A DNA stretch of 64,000 nucleotides from NCBI GenBank assembly GCA_023853785.1, contig JAJIRX010000852.1, positions 124,001-188,000 of the forward strand, in the 5' to 3' direction. Each line of letters starts with the position of its first letter. The first letter of the stretch is position 1. The notes under the pieces are model-generated. The model had not been told where the DNA came from. It ran no database searches and saw only the letters and a list, made by a program, of their open reading frames with translations. Below are positions 37,033 through 48,865 of the stretch, one piece after another. Both the position numbers and the translations under genes were made by a program. Origin of the DNA: Psilocybe azurescens (taxonomy: Eukaryota > Basidiomycota > Agaricomycetes > Agaricales > Agrocybaceae).

Positions 37033-37967
37033 CTGGATGGTGGTAGTAATCTGAATACAGTTTAGCTCCCGTACTTTTCTTACCTGTTATGATGTATTAA
37101 AGTGGGCAGATTCAGACGTGAACTACTATCCCTTGTCGATGATCCGCATACCCCGGCGGACCTTTCTATAGTGCCAGTCCGTTAGAATAGAACAAGGATT
37201 TAACTGGCGTTACTCCCACTTCATTAATTACTGAATCAGTGACCCTATCTCCGAGTCGTAGTTGTGCACTCACAATCAACGACGGAGAAAGGTGTGTATA
37301 ATTGGTGTTCGGCACTGAGGGAAATTAAAACTACAATGGAATCGATCAGCATTGGCCGATCAAGACCCAACTACACGGCGACTATTTGTTATTACTGACT
37401 ATATGTAAAGTGGGGACTGTGGGCCGGGCCACCAGGGGAACGAAGGGCATGAACATGAATGAGGGGCAAAATGACTGCTACCAGAGAACGAAAAGAATGA
37501 GGGCGTCGTAAACTACAGAGACTAGTGATTCTACTGATACTATAATTCTACAGATAATATTACATTTGAATTTATTACGCTGTGGAGGATATCAACAGCA
37601 AGTTCAACGAACGAGCAGGAACGGGACTAAAGTTAAAACGGTCTAGTATGAGTAATTCAAACATTGACCTTGAATCTGGTCAACACCCAGCATCGTCGGG
37701 GTGTTAACAGGACCCCTCCACAAAGGGGGCCCAGCAAAGATAAGATCCTATATCAAGGCGAGAAAGAACTGAGAACAGTTCGGAGAGAAACACTCAGGAG
37801 ACGAGAATGGGGGAGAAAAATATCCAGAAGAAAGAAAGGGAAGAAGGGGGTAAATGGAGTCGAGACACCCGAAAGACGAAAGAATCAGAGAGAGGCTGCG
37901 CGTGTGATACTTGGATTAACCTTTAGGCCGCTGTGAATACATTTGTGTTGGTGGGCAGATGATGTTT
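37033..37967. other. intergenic, convergent 3' regions
   Basis: About 930 bp between an F-box-like gene and a small membrane-protein gene on the other strand. The basic, Arg/Lys-rich ORF at 37664-37936 looks compositional and is not called. Confidence 0.4.
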
Positions 37968-38490
37968 TCAAACCGGGAAAACACCAGCAGTAGGACTAGA
38001 GCGCCTTGCTTTGGTATATGCTTTGGTAGGCAGGATAATCTCTTCCGGTACGATGGTCCTCCCCGACGGGGAGGTCATCCGAACCAGAGGACTGGACGAT
38101 GAAACTGAAGAAGTGGACATTTGGCGAGTTATCCTCCAATTGGGGCGGGTACCCATAGCAGGGTGAATGAGTCTCGTATGGGGGATGTTATACATGGGCG
38201 ACGGTGCTCGCGCCCTCGGTTTGCATTTGCTATAGAGGTACAAGGCCAGAAGTAGCGAGACGAATAACACTGTAATAGCAGACTGAGTAAAAGTGGCACA
38301 TCGGTGAAGGCCAAGGTGACGTACAAGCTGCTACGACCATGAGCTTGATTACGCGAGAACTGATATGGTCGTTAGCTTTGCTGTCTGCGTCTCGAGTTGA
38401 GATGAGTGGTGAGGCAGCTGTGAGACTGGCATAAAGACATGCCCAGAGGCAAGGTATAACGAAGTTGTAGGAAGGGAAAGTGAATGGCAT
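37968..38490 (-). CDS. small single-pass membrane protein, unknown
   Basis: Two exons. Exon 1 encodes a signal peptide (MPFTFPSYNFVIPCLWACLY, ending LTAASP) and a short polar ectodomain (LISTRDADSKANDHISS). An intron of about 55 nt follows RVIKLM. Exon 2 encodes a strong transmembrane helix (AITVLFVSLLLALYLYSK), then a basic, Ser/Pro-rich cytosolic tail of about 85 residues (TRPNWRITRQMSTSSVSSSS). The total is about 155 residues with type I topology. I do not recognise the family; the layout recalls small receptor-like or cell-wall-sensor proteins, but no known domain is visible. Confidence 0.6.
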
Positions 38491-39546
38491 CAAGGGACGA
38501 CCTGCCTAGGTCACATCATCAGCGTACGTAGTAGCAAGAGACGAACGACACCGACCAAAAGAGCTGTAGAGTAAATGTTTACGAATGGACAATAGTTTGG
38601 CAATGAGGAAGTAGAAGAAAAAGTGATACGTGTGGAAAACTGTCAGGCAAACGCTTTATAACTTATAAGAGAAAAGGAAAACAATATGGATCTGGAAGAT
38701 GATCGAGCCGTAATCATGGATACTTCGAATCTGAGATTTTCGATGGAATCCAAACAAATAGAGGAAGCGCCCCGATCCGAGGCTAGTCGTAAATGAAGAG
38801 AACGTCAACTAGGTTCACAATGCGACACCGTAACGGAGGCAAACTTTCGAGTCAATAGGAGTCATCGCCGTTGCTGCGGGCCTTTAATAGAGCAACCACA
38901 TTGTCAGGAGTATCTATGCTGAGCCAGCTGCCGTAGATCATCCTGCGCCGTTGGGGGTGGCATGCATATGATGAATTTCAGAGCCAGGTGCTCACGGAGG
39001 AGATTATGTCCGGGTCGTGGATAAGTGGGCTGAGCCGTGTGAGAACACACAGTAGTCACCTGACGGCCTCAGAAGGCTACATTTGGACGTAGGGTCGAAC
39101 ATGAGGATAAGGTGAGGCAAAGGGCGCTTGCTTCGATCGGCAGATTCAGCACAGCCCTAGATCACCCCCCTGGCGATTGGCGCTCGAGAAGAAGTAACAA
39201 AGAGGCTATGTTACAGTTGGACTTTGAATCGACTGATCAAACTGAACAAGTCTAAAGACAGAGTTTCCTGGAAGTAAAAGTTATTCCAGATTATGCACTT
39301 CTCGATGCCAAAAAAAAAAAAAGGAAAGGGTAACTAAGTTAGACCCTGGCATTTGTGGAGTAGATCTTGAACTGATGAGAAGAGGTTCAAGACAGCGGAG
39401 ATGGTTAAGTATCGTTCACTTGTCTGCAGTGCGTATCAGTGGCACGATATGTTGAAGAATGGACGCACAGTGTCAGAGCCGTCAGTACAACTTGAAAGTT
39501 TGAATCAGAGGCCAGACTGGACCGTGCGCGGGTTGAACGCTTGAAC
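38491..39546. other. intergenic upstream of ALG11
   Basis: About 1.05 kb with no ORF of note. An A12 run lies near 39310-39321. It probably contains the divergent promoters of the small membrane protein gene and ALG11. Confidence 0.4.
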
Positions 39547-39558
39547 CCCTAACCCTAA
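39547..39558 (+). promoter_or_regulatory. telobox-like CCCTAACCCTAA
   Basis: Two exact copies of the CCCTAA telomere unit, 115 bp upstream of the ALG11 ATG. Such interstitial boxes bind Myb-type telobox factors (Tbf1/Teb1 class) in other fungi. A functional role here is inference. Confidence 0.35.
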
Positions 39559-39672
39559 GTTAGTTCCGCCACACGTCCGATCGAAGTTCATTCAGTCATC
39601 GACTCATCCTTCTATCGCATCCTTCCGCCGAACCAATTTGCCACAGACGTTTGCCAGCGACTGGTGAACGCA

Positions 39673-41774
39673 ATGACGATACTGACAACTGTACTGTCCG
39701 GTCCAGTACTGTTGCTATGGACCCCTCAGCTATTTCTGTTTGCTTTCATATGGCTTTCGCTGCGCATCTACAGCTGGAGACTACTTTCCTCCAACCGCAC
39801 TCGTCGGAAGGCGTTACTCGGAACCCTTGGCTATAAACACGGCGAGGACAAGCGCGTGGTGGGATTCTTCCATCCGTATTGGTGAGCACATGGTTCTAGA
39901 AATTCCACGGCGCTATCTGATTCTACAAGTCTGAAGTAATGCTGGTGGTGGTGGTGAACGCGTTCTATGGACAGCCATAGCTGGAATACAACGTACAGAT
40001 CCTGATGTTGTTAGTGTTGTATACAGTGGCGACATTGATACCACAAAAGAACAGATTATTTCCAAAGTCAAGGTGAGATATTACATAGAAATCGAGCAGG
40101 TCGTCATCACTCTGACAGTTGCCCTTACTGTTGAAAGTCAAGGTTCAATATCGAATTGGATCCCAAACTTCTGTCTTTCGTATTTCTTCAGTCACGCTCT
40201 CTCGTGGAAGACTCCGCATGGCCTCGATTCACGCTGCTGGGCCAAAGCCTAGGGTCCATGTATCTCGCATGGGAAGCGATGTCCAAACTCATTCCAGACC
40301 TGTACATTGGTTAGCATCATGCTGACATACAAATGAACCAGCTCTAATTTAAATGGCTAGACACGATGGGATATGCGTTTACTTTTCATGTTGTTTCCCT
40401 ATTAGGGAAGATCCCTATTGGAGCATACGTCCATTATCCTACTATCAGCACAGATATGTTGGCTCGGGTAGAATCCCGGAAGGAATGGCACACTAATACA
40501 GATACAATCTCGTCGTCCGCGATTTTAAGCCGACTCAAGCTCCTGTATGTATCCCTCGGATTTCCAGTGGATTCCAATTGAAACTTTTGACAGATATTAT
40601 CGCTTATTCATGTACTATTATGCGATCTCCTCCGGACCTCCAATTTCATCATGGTCAATTCATCTTGGACACAAAATCATGTCGATTCCATTCTAAACTA
40701 TTCCGATATGTTGTTGGATGCGATACACCTTCTCCCGCCTTTATTTGCTGTCAAAGCCTTCACGTCCAAAATGCACCTGACCATGCTAGAATAGTGTATC
40801 CCCCTTGTGATACAAGCGAAATGGCCCAGTTTCCCTTGATGCCTCGTGAGCGAGTTGTTTTGAGTATCGCTCAGTTCCGGTAAGGTCATCAACTATGGTC
40901 TTTGCAACTGTTCGTATTAACTGTCTTTATAGGCCGGAGAAAGACCACCAAGAGCAATTACACGCATTCCATCAACTTTTGAAAAGCCATCCAGAATACA
41001 AAGAAAAGGGGAGCGTGAAGTAAAACTAGTGCTTGTTGGTGGAAGCCGCAACGAAGGGGACGCCAATCGTGTCACGGAACTTCGTAAGCAAGCAAAAGAC
41101 TTTGAAATCGAGGTGAGCCATTTTTAGACGACCCCGGGTTAAGGCTATTTTAAGATGCCAGTAAATTCAGTCGCATACACACTTTGTCGTAAACGCGTCC
41201 TATCCCGTCGTCTTGGACTGGCTATCGAAGGCCAGTATTGGGTTCAGTACTATGGTGGACGAACACTTCGGCATTAATATAGTAGAATTTATGGTCTGCT
41301 TCCCTTGCTCTTATTTTTATGCATATATTTGACTGGGTTTTGTTTTACATCATAGGCGGCTGGTGTCATTCCAGTGGCGCACGCCTCAGGAGGTCCTCTG
41401 AAAGATATAATAGTACCCTTTAACGGAGAACGTACTGGTGATTATAACAATTACAGCATACTTCCGAGCGATCCGAGTTGACCCGTATTCATATTTTTCA
41501 ACTAGGCTTCCATGCCCAGACGACACACGAATTTGCGGATGCAATAGAGACCGTTTTGTCACTCTCTCCGGAAGAGGAATCCGCAATGAGGTGGAGAGCG
41601 CGAGCATGGGCGGTGCAAAGGTTCTCAGAAGAAGAATTTGAAAGAGGCTGGAACGAGAGTGGTTGGCGATCATGGTTATTATCACCTCGGAAGGGGGGAG
41701 TGATTGTTGACACTGAGCCTCGAGGTTTTTCACCCAATATGTTACTAGAGAAGAACCTTAATAAACCCCCATGA
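39673..41774 (+). CDS. ALG11: ALG11 alpha-1,2-mannosyltransferase
   Basis: GDP-Man:Man3GlcNAc2-PP-dolichol mannosyltransferase, which adds the fourth and fifth mannoses on the cytosolic face of the ER. An N-terminal membrane segment ([19 protein letters not shown]) is followed by [20 protein letters not shown], the family's donor-side glycine loop. Next come [89 protein letters not shown] and [21 protein letters not shown]. The last contains the GT4 E-x7-E nucleotide-sugar site. About eight exons. One-base frame changes are needed near 40139-40143, 40626-40634, 40777-40790 and in the GGGG run at 41008-41011. An essential, normally single-copy gene, so real inactivation is unlikely. Confidence 0.92.
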
Positions 41775-44066
41775 TTTCCTTCACTGACAATGGTATTAGA
41801 TAGATCGACAAGGACAGGTTTATGTTAAAGGCAATTGCCTCATCGTGCTCCTGCCATTATGGAGTTCCGTCCTGGGATGGCGGGGGTGGGGCAGAAACCA
41901 TCGGTGCTGACTGATACAGTCTCATGTAAACACTAAGATCGTGGAAGGAAAGTACGCACGTATTTGGCAGATGGCATTGATTTAAGTAAGCTATTCGATG
42001 CATCTTCCATTGCACTTGTGGCAATGAACCCTGTTTTGCCCTCCTTTACCATCGTTGAATTCGAGTCCCTGGATGGCAGCCGGCCAACATTAGACAGTAG
42101 TTGCCCGATTTAACTCTATCAATGTGTCTTGAAGGGTAGCTTCCAAATCCTTGTTCAATTCAACCAGATGTTTTAAAACTCGGGTTAGTATCGTACCCTG
42201 CCCTGGAATAACCAGAGGAGTGTGATTTGAGCGGGGCAACTTGGTTTAAAACATCACTTCGCAGATAGCATATGGGCTTCCCGGCCAGAAACTCTCACTC
42301 CATCACAGAACTCGCTCCTACCAAACCTCCGCCGTACAGACTATTTCTGGATATCAGATCAATCTTATTTTGAAAAGATCACTCAGGAAAGATGATAAAG
42401 CAATTAACAACCACCATGCATTTCTCCGAAATAGGTTGGTGGTGGGCCTATACGGTTGTCCATTAAGCTTAAGCTCGAGGCGTAGGTCTTCCTTGCCGCC
42501 AAGTGCGTTGACGTTAAGATATTATAGAAATCTTGGTATTTTCTCACTGAGCTGACGCGTTTGGAGAGGGGATTGATGAGACCATAAGTTGCAATTGTAA
42601 GGATAGTTGAGATACGAAAACGTAAGGTAATGGAAATCTCTGAACGATCCTACTGGTATTCAGGTATTCAACCTTCGGCACTACGATTCCCGAAGGTTTT
42701 GAATGCAAATGTGTATATAGGTATTATTGTTTTCGTTGTTCCGGGGTCCGAGTTTTTGTGCGTCAGATTGGATCATCTCGAGCTGCGCCTACACCTCGCT
42801 GCACACAATTACAGATTATATGGGGTGACTGTGTGGGGAACCGTACCTTTGCTCCATCTAGTAGTAAGCGCCGGGCGCTTCTTACTAATAGCACAGCCTC
42901 CAATCTTCTTCGGATTTTTGCGCCGCGAGGCCTGGCACAGTGGCACTCGCGGGAGATCTATCCGGTACCTGAAGTGATTAATTGTTTTTCACTCAAGTCA
43001 TACATTGTCGAAGATTTACGAAGAAGATCTGCCAAATTGAAACCTTATAGTAAGACTTCATCCGGATAAACTATCGCCACTTTTCAGCGTTACAACAACC
43101 AACAACTCATATAATTTTGAACAGAAGCTTGCTTGGATTCGTACTGTAAGTGATTGCGACCTCCAATTCCCATGTATGTAAGCCAATCGGATCATATCCG
43201 TCCTAGGCATTGCTTGATGGATCTACAAAGGGTTTAAGGAGCTGCTATGTAGCTTCTGAATCCGACGGCGTTCGTCATAACCATGACACAAATAAGTAGA
43301 TAGTGACGTTCCGAGTAGAGGACAATGGAACTTCAACAGCGAGGAATTGTTTGCTTGAAATACTTACAAGGAGGGGGACAGTGTATCTGGAGAGAACTAC
43401 AGAAATAATTTCGGTGGCACTAAATTGGCCATTACGCAGTCGGTGGCCTGCCTATTTTGTCAAAAGAAACGCCAACTTGAGATTCTTTGAGGTTCATCGA
43501 CATGAACTGATACTCAGGAGTATTCTTAGTGATGTAATTAAAGTCAGTAAGCGATTTGGGAAATAGTTCAGGCAGATATGTACAACCGAGCAACAAAACT
43601 ATTAGAAGACCGTCGGCTTCAGTTTGAAGTGAGTTTCACGGGAATGAACGGTACTAGCTGGTACTAGACGGTGCTGGTATCCAAGGAAATGAACAGCATT
43701 TTTCATGTTCGCGTATGACGACAGGATGTCTGACGTTTCGGGACACCAGTTCCTTCTTTTGGAAAATAGCTTAATGGGTTTGCATATTGAATTGCACGAC
43801 CTCGAAACTCCGGCGTGCACGTTGTTAGTCGTGTCTTCTTTGGAGCAGCAGCGTCCTATTCAAAGGGACAATAAGACCGTGTATGCATAGTACTTGGATT
43901 GAGAAGGCATAAGGATTACAGGACGAGATTCTGATTTCTCACTTGTACATATTTCTCGCATAGATAAGAGCGCTCGCATTATTTGATGACGCGGTATCTT
44001 TATCAAAGGCATAAAAATACGTCTCTTGCTCCATCGCGCGTTTAAGAACACTCGGATATATGCCGT
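41775..44066. other. 2.3-kb region without a recognisable gene
   Basis: Several ORFs of 60-115 codons on the plus strand (42370-42555, 42630-42977, 42758-43069, 43303-43566) form no coherent splice series and show no known domain. The region could be a decayed gene or transposon remnant. I see no terminal repeats or reverse-transcriptase or transposase motifs. Confidence 0.35.
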
Positions 44067-45720
44067 CTAAGTTATCTTCATGATAATTTCTTCCCCTTAC
44101 CCTGGATCTCGGCAAGGCTCTTGAATCCAGCCAAGCCAAGAGAGGTATCCAAGTCAGCCAAAGTGTGCCTGATGACTTGCTCAACGCCAGCCTGTCCCGC
44201 GATGATTGAACCATATAACCAAGGACGACCGACTAGAGAGATGTGTGGTTAACTAAGCAGAAAATTTCGGAAAAGACTGCGGAGCTTACGAAGTACCGCT
44301 TGTGCACCAAGTGCCATAGCTTTTATGATATCGCTCCCCGTTCGAATCCCAGAATCGAACAGAACAGTCAATTCTCCTGCTTGCTGGGCAGCCTTGACCT
44401 TTGAGACTTCATGATTACTTCTAGCGCGAGTAAGGAGGGTATCGCTCCATCAAGTTGTCGTCCGCCTAGATAAACATTGTTAATACGCGAGAAACTTCAA
44501 GTGTCAGCCGCCTTTCGACGTACCATGATTAGAGACAATGATACCATTAACCCCGTACTCTAGTGCTTTTTCTGCGTCCTGCAATGCGAACAACAGTCAG
44601 TTAATGGGTTCAAGAGACCCGAGAAAGACCAGAAGAAAAAATACATACATGAACGCTCTGAATGCCCTTGAGGAGGAGTGGACCTTCCCAATTATCTCTG
44701 ATGAATTTGAGGTCTTCCCAGGAGTGGTACAGTCCGGAATTCGCCTCCTTTAGCCACTCCGAGCCGAGGTAAACATCCTCACGAGCTTTGGGATCCCCAG
44801 CTGCAAATGCTTGATCAATTTTGGCAGGGTCATAAGGGAATACTGGGTGTTCATGTGTTACAGCCTTGCCGTGCTTTGCCATGAAGACAGGGTCAGACTT
44901 TCCGATCTGAACCCCTACACCATGGGCGAATGGAATATACGAAGTTTCGAGGTCATGGGGTCGCCAACCAATAGACATAGTGTCTAGGGTGATGACCAGG
45001 GCTTTGAAATTATTATCCTTGGCTCTCTTGAGAAGAGATAAAGTTACGTCCTTAGACTTTGGCCTACATTGCAAGACTGAGAAGAGGATTGGCATGCATT
45101 TGCCTAATTGACTAACCAATAGAGTTGGTACCAGCGGTGCCCATCCCCGTTGGCTTCTGCTACTTCTTCAAGCGATCTGCTTGACGCTGTGCTCGAGATG
45201 AATGGCACTCCGAGAACCTTTCCGGCGCGGGCTGGATTGAATTCTCCATCGGGATGGAATGTCGCTTGCACCCCGATGGGAGCGATGAAAATGGGCGAGG
45301 AGTGAGTGACGCCAAAGATAGTAACCTATCAGTGGAAATATGTTTAGTTCCCTGCGATCAGTATGATATAACCAAGCAATCACTTCTAGAGACCGTGTCG
45401 TGGCGTCGACCAACATCCGAGGGATGATCCCCCACTTCTCGAAAGCCTTCAAATTGGCGCGATAGGTCGCGTTGGTGCCAGCGCTTCCACCAGCGTACAT
45501 AAAGGCACCTGGCTCCATCGTCAAGTGATGAACAGCTTTATGTGTAGGATCTCTCACCGCCATGATCTTTTAGTTTTTCCTTTGCCTTAGCTTCGATCTC
45601 CTCGAAAACCACTGTTCCTAGGGGTTGAGGACCAATTCGCCCCCGATAGACATCTGGCATGTAGGAGCTCCATGGGTTCCCTCCAGGTAGTATCACGATG
45701 TCAGGTTTTGCGTCGACCAT
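44067..45720 (-). CDS. FMN-dependent alpha-hydroxyacid oxidase (lactate-oxidase-like)
   Basis: Flavoenzyme that oxidises an L-2-hydroxy acid, on a TIM-barrel FMN fold. Starts MVDAKPDIVILPGG at 45720. Later blocks are YRGRIGPQPLGTVVFEEIE, FMYAGGSAGTNATYRANLKAF, TIFGVTHSSPIFIAPIGVQA, VPFISSTASSRSLEEVAEAN, HRWYQLYW, LVITLDTMSIGWRPHDLE and the catalytic-base segment IVSNHGGRQLDGA. The C-terminal phosphate-binding part is VLFDSGIRTGSDIIKA and LLGRPWLYGSI. About nine short exons. At the run 44093-44096 the frame gives a premature stop at 44078; one more base gives GKGEEIIMKIT and the stop at 44067. Lactate 2-monooxygenase and lactate oxidase of this clade are hard to separate. A dead copy lies 1.4 kb upstream. 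Confidence 0.88.
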
Positions 45721-47112
45721 GATCTAGATGATCTGAACTTCCAGTAGATAACAAGGAGATATGGTACATCCCAGGCCCGGGTTCCCTGAGCCTTAAGTAC
45801 GCAAGTCCGGTAGATATTGGCCGGATATCCATAGGCGGTTGAACATTTGGGATCATGAGATTCAGAACAGAGAGGGCTTACAAACTAAGCGGTGATTCTT
45901 GTGTCGCCGAATGTGCTCACCAGTTGGCACGTGTGAACCCGTGGAGAAATTAACCCCAAGGCCTTTCAATACTTAGTACTTAGTACTGAAGAATTCCAAC
46001 ATGCATTGGCTATTATCACAATGTTATGTTCTGTATGAGGCACCCTCGTCTTACGAGTCTTTCTCGTAATTTAGACTTTGAATGATGTTGCAGGTGGTCT
46101 CTTGATAAGCTCGAACGTTGATATAAATAGTACTGGGTATCGGTACGGGGTCCCGAGTTCAATTATACAGGAAACATCGCAATGTATCGAAATTACGCAA
46201 TTGTCCCATTTCAGCCTATTTCATCTCGCTATTGTAGAAGATTGTAGGCCCGAATGTACGTGAGTGAAGACAAGCCTCACATGGTGGCTTGGGAAGCTGA
46301 CAGCCGTTCCGTATACTGAACGTTGTATACATATGTACAGCCCCACGGGAGCCTTGTTTCATCGTCTTTCAGACTCTGTTCGATCGACAGGGAATTATAT
46401 CTTCAATTACGCACACATAGCCACTAGCTGCGCTTGTATCTCGCTACGTAGATATTACAAATGCCTTTCAATGACGATCCAAGAATATCGAATCAAGCTT
46501 GAACATATGTACGCTCTTGTCCCAAAGTTGGAAAAGAACACAGGCGAACCTTGAGGATCCTGTGCACTGAGCGAGCAAGTGGCCTGCGGGCTAATTAGAG
46601 TTCACAGGTGCTGTAGATGCCGTGTGGGTATACATGGAGAATGCACAAGAAATGAGCCCAGTGCACTGGAAAACACCTCAATCAATCTTTGATTCAGCCT
46701 GCGCGCTTTCGAGAGAGTTGGCAAAATTGCAAGGGTTTCTCGGATAGTCGGCGCGCGAAGTGAGGGAATGATCTTGGTAAATTGCTGGTCCTTAGATGAC
46801 TTGTACTCAGGCATCAATACCCGAGGTACACAAACGATACGGCTTGCGACAGCAAATATGTTGGAACTTGACTTCTCATGCCACACCCATTGTGAATTCT
46901 AGGTAAAGTGCCGTATGTGTCTGTTTCCATTTTTTGATCGTGGCGACTGATATTAAAGGGATCTAGTTAAGGAGATGAAAATAGAAGCCTTAGATTCTTC
47001 GATAAGGTTTGTTGCAGCATTCAACGTCCGTTTGATGAATATTGATTTGATAGGGTCGAAGAACCGTGATTCATGCATTAGGACGAACGGATGTTCAGAA
47101 AGAGTCGTATGA
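45721..47112. other. intergenic, FMN oxidase to its pseudogene
   Basis: About 1.4 kb. A CACGTG at 45928-45933 lies 208 bp upstream of the oxidase ATG. The minus-strand ORF at 46602-46886 has no recognisable signature. Confidence 0.4.
45928..45933. promoter_or_regulatory. CACGTG box upstream of FMN oxidase
   Basis: GCACGTGT context, 208 bp upstream of the ATG at 45720. The flank is less like the others (T rather than A on the 3' side). Confidence 0.25.
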
Positions 47113-48539
47113 TCAAGATAGCTTCATAAAAACATCTTCACCTTTCCCTTGAATCTCCCAGAGACTCTTAAATCCAGACAATCAAAGGGCGGTGTCCATG
47201 TCAGCCATTGTGTGCTTGATGACTTATTTGACGGCAGCTTTCCCCACAACGATAGAGCCATATAACCAAGGATGGCCGACTGTAGAATCAAAAACCACGG
47301 TTAATACAACGCACTACAGTGCATAGACACAAAGCTTACGAACAACAGCCCCGATTTCTGAGCAGTTTTGACTTTTGGTGACTTTATGATTGCTTCCAAA
47401 GCAAGCAGAGTGGGAATACCTTCGTCGATTTGTCGTCCACTTAAATACAGAAGAAAGCTGAATGCCATGTAAAATCGGTTGAACGCAGATAATTAGAAAC
47501 GATAAAGCTATTGACACCGAAGTCGATGCACTTTTCCGCGTCCTATGGTGTGCACCGAGTCAGTAAACCTCGATGTGATACCCATATATAAAGAGAAGCA
47601 TACATGAATATTTTGTAAACCCTTGAGCACCAGCGGGCCGAGAGCTTTTGTATCGTCTGCCTTAACTACCTCGTCCACTTCGGCAGGGTCATATTGAAAA
47701 TTTGGGTGTTCATTCGTCACAGCCTTGCCGTGCTTGGCCATAAATAGGGGTCAAACCTTCGAACCTGAACGCCGACACCTTAGGCAAACGGAAGGTAAGA
47801 AGTTTCAAGGTCGTGGGGACGCCAGCCGAGACACATAGTGTCGAGAGTAACGACCAGAGCTGAGAAGCCATTGTCTTTCGCTCTCTTCATAAGTGTTAAG
47901 GGGTTGTTATCAGACTTTGTCGTAGAATTATAGGAATTAGGAACGCAGCGTTGTGTGTCTGATTAGACTCACCAATATATTTGGTACTAGCGATGTCCAT
48001 CTCCGTTGACCTCTGCAATTTCCTCCATTGACTCACTCGAAGCGGTACTAAAAATGAATGGCACTCCGAGAGCCTTGCCAGCTCGGGCAGAATTGAACTC
48101 TGCATTGGGATGAAACGTCCCTTGCACCCCACCGGTGCGATAAAAATAGGCGAGGGATAAGTGACACCAAAGATAGTGACCTGTAAGATAATGACCGTTG
48201 GTGTTGGGCGTTCAAGTGAACAAAAACGCGTATTTACTTCTGGAGACTTTGTAGTAGAATCGAACAGCATTCGGAGGATGATCCCTACTTCTCGAACGCC
48301 TTTCTGTTGGCCAGATAGGCTGAACGGGAGCCAGCATTTCCGCTAGCATTTCCGAAGACATCTGAGTTGATCCGTCAAGCAATGAAATGGACAAAGTGTA
48401 CAGGCCTCCTACCGCGAAAATCTTTCAGTTTTTCTCTGGCCTTTGACTCAATCTCTTTGAAAACGACTGGGCCTAGAGGTTGAGGGCCGACGCGACCACT
48501 ACAAATTTCTGCTATGGATTTCTTGGACTGGGTTGGCAT
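47113..48539 (-). pseudogene. decayed copy of the FMN-dependent oxidase
   Basis: Collinear with the gene at 44067-45720. Its order is SGRVGPQPLGPVVFKEIE, TIFGVTYPSPIFIAPVG, MAKHGKAVTNEHPNFQYDP, PLVLKGLQNIH, VGHPWLYGSIVVGKAAVK, FKSLWEIQGKG. Inactivation is plain. In-frame TAA (47224-47226) and TGA (47183-47185) codons replace a Gln and a Gly codon of the intact gene. About 30 codons between DDTKAL and GPLVLKG are deleted. The N-terminal half has further frame changes, and the segment with the catalytic SNHGG histidine is not readable. The nonsense codons are substitutions, so homopolymer miscalls cannot explain them. The copy arose by duplication and has since decayed. Confidence 0.85.
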
Positions 48540-48865
48540 ATTGAGAAGCTTGCGGTTTCGAGTACAATGATTGCTCGATATGTTGTGCTATTTCAGCGGG
48601 TCTTATGTACCTCAATACAGTCAATAACGGCCACAAATGATTGATGAAGTACTAAGATCATGAGAGCAATGAAGAGAAAGTGATTATCAAACGTAATGAA
48701 CTCATTTTGCCTTGTGTAACCGTGACGGCCAAAAATAACTGGGGCATACTCAGTACATCTACGTGTCTCCCTGCTGGACTCCCATATTTATTGCTGGTGC
48801 TCTCTGTGGACACGACGGTCTGGTCCGCCCTTGTTGGTCTTACTCAGCAGCGCTGGCTCCTCAGC
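48540..48865. other. intergenic upstream of SUN-domain gene
   Basis: 325 bp between the pseudogene and the SLP1-type gene on the plus strand. An open frame continues upstream of the SLP1 ATG but lacks coding character. Confidence 0.4.

Noticed and set aside
37664..37936. 90-codon Arg/Lys-rich ORF.
   Set aside because: The composition mirrors a purine-rich tract; no conserved segment and no start context.
46602..46886. 94-codon minus-strand ORF between FMN oxidase and pseudogene.
   Set aside because: No domain, no signal peptide and no splice partners; it is within expectation for chance ORFs.
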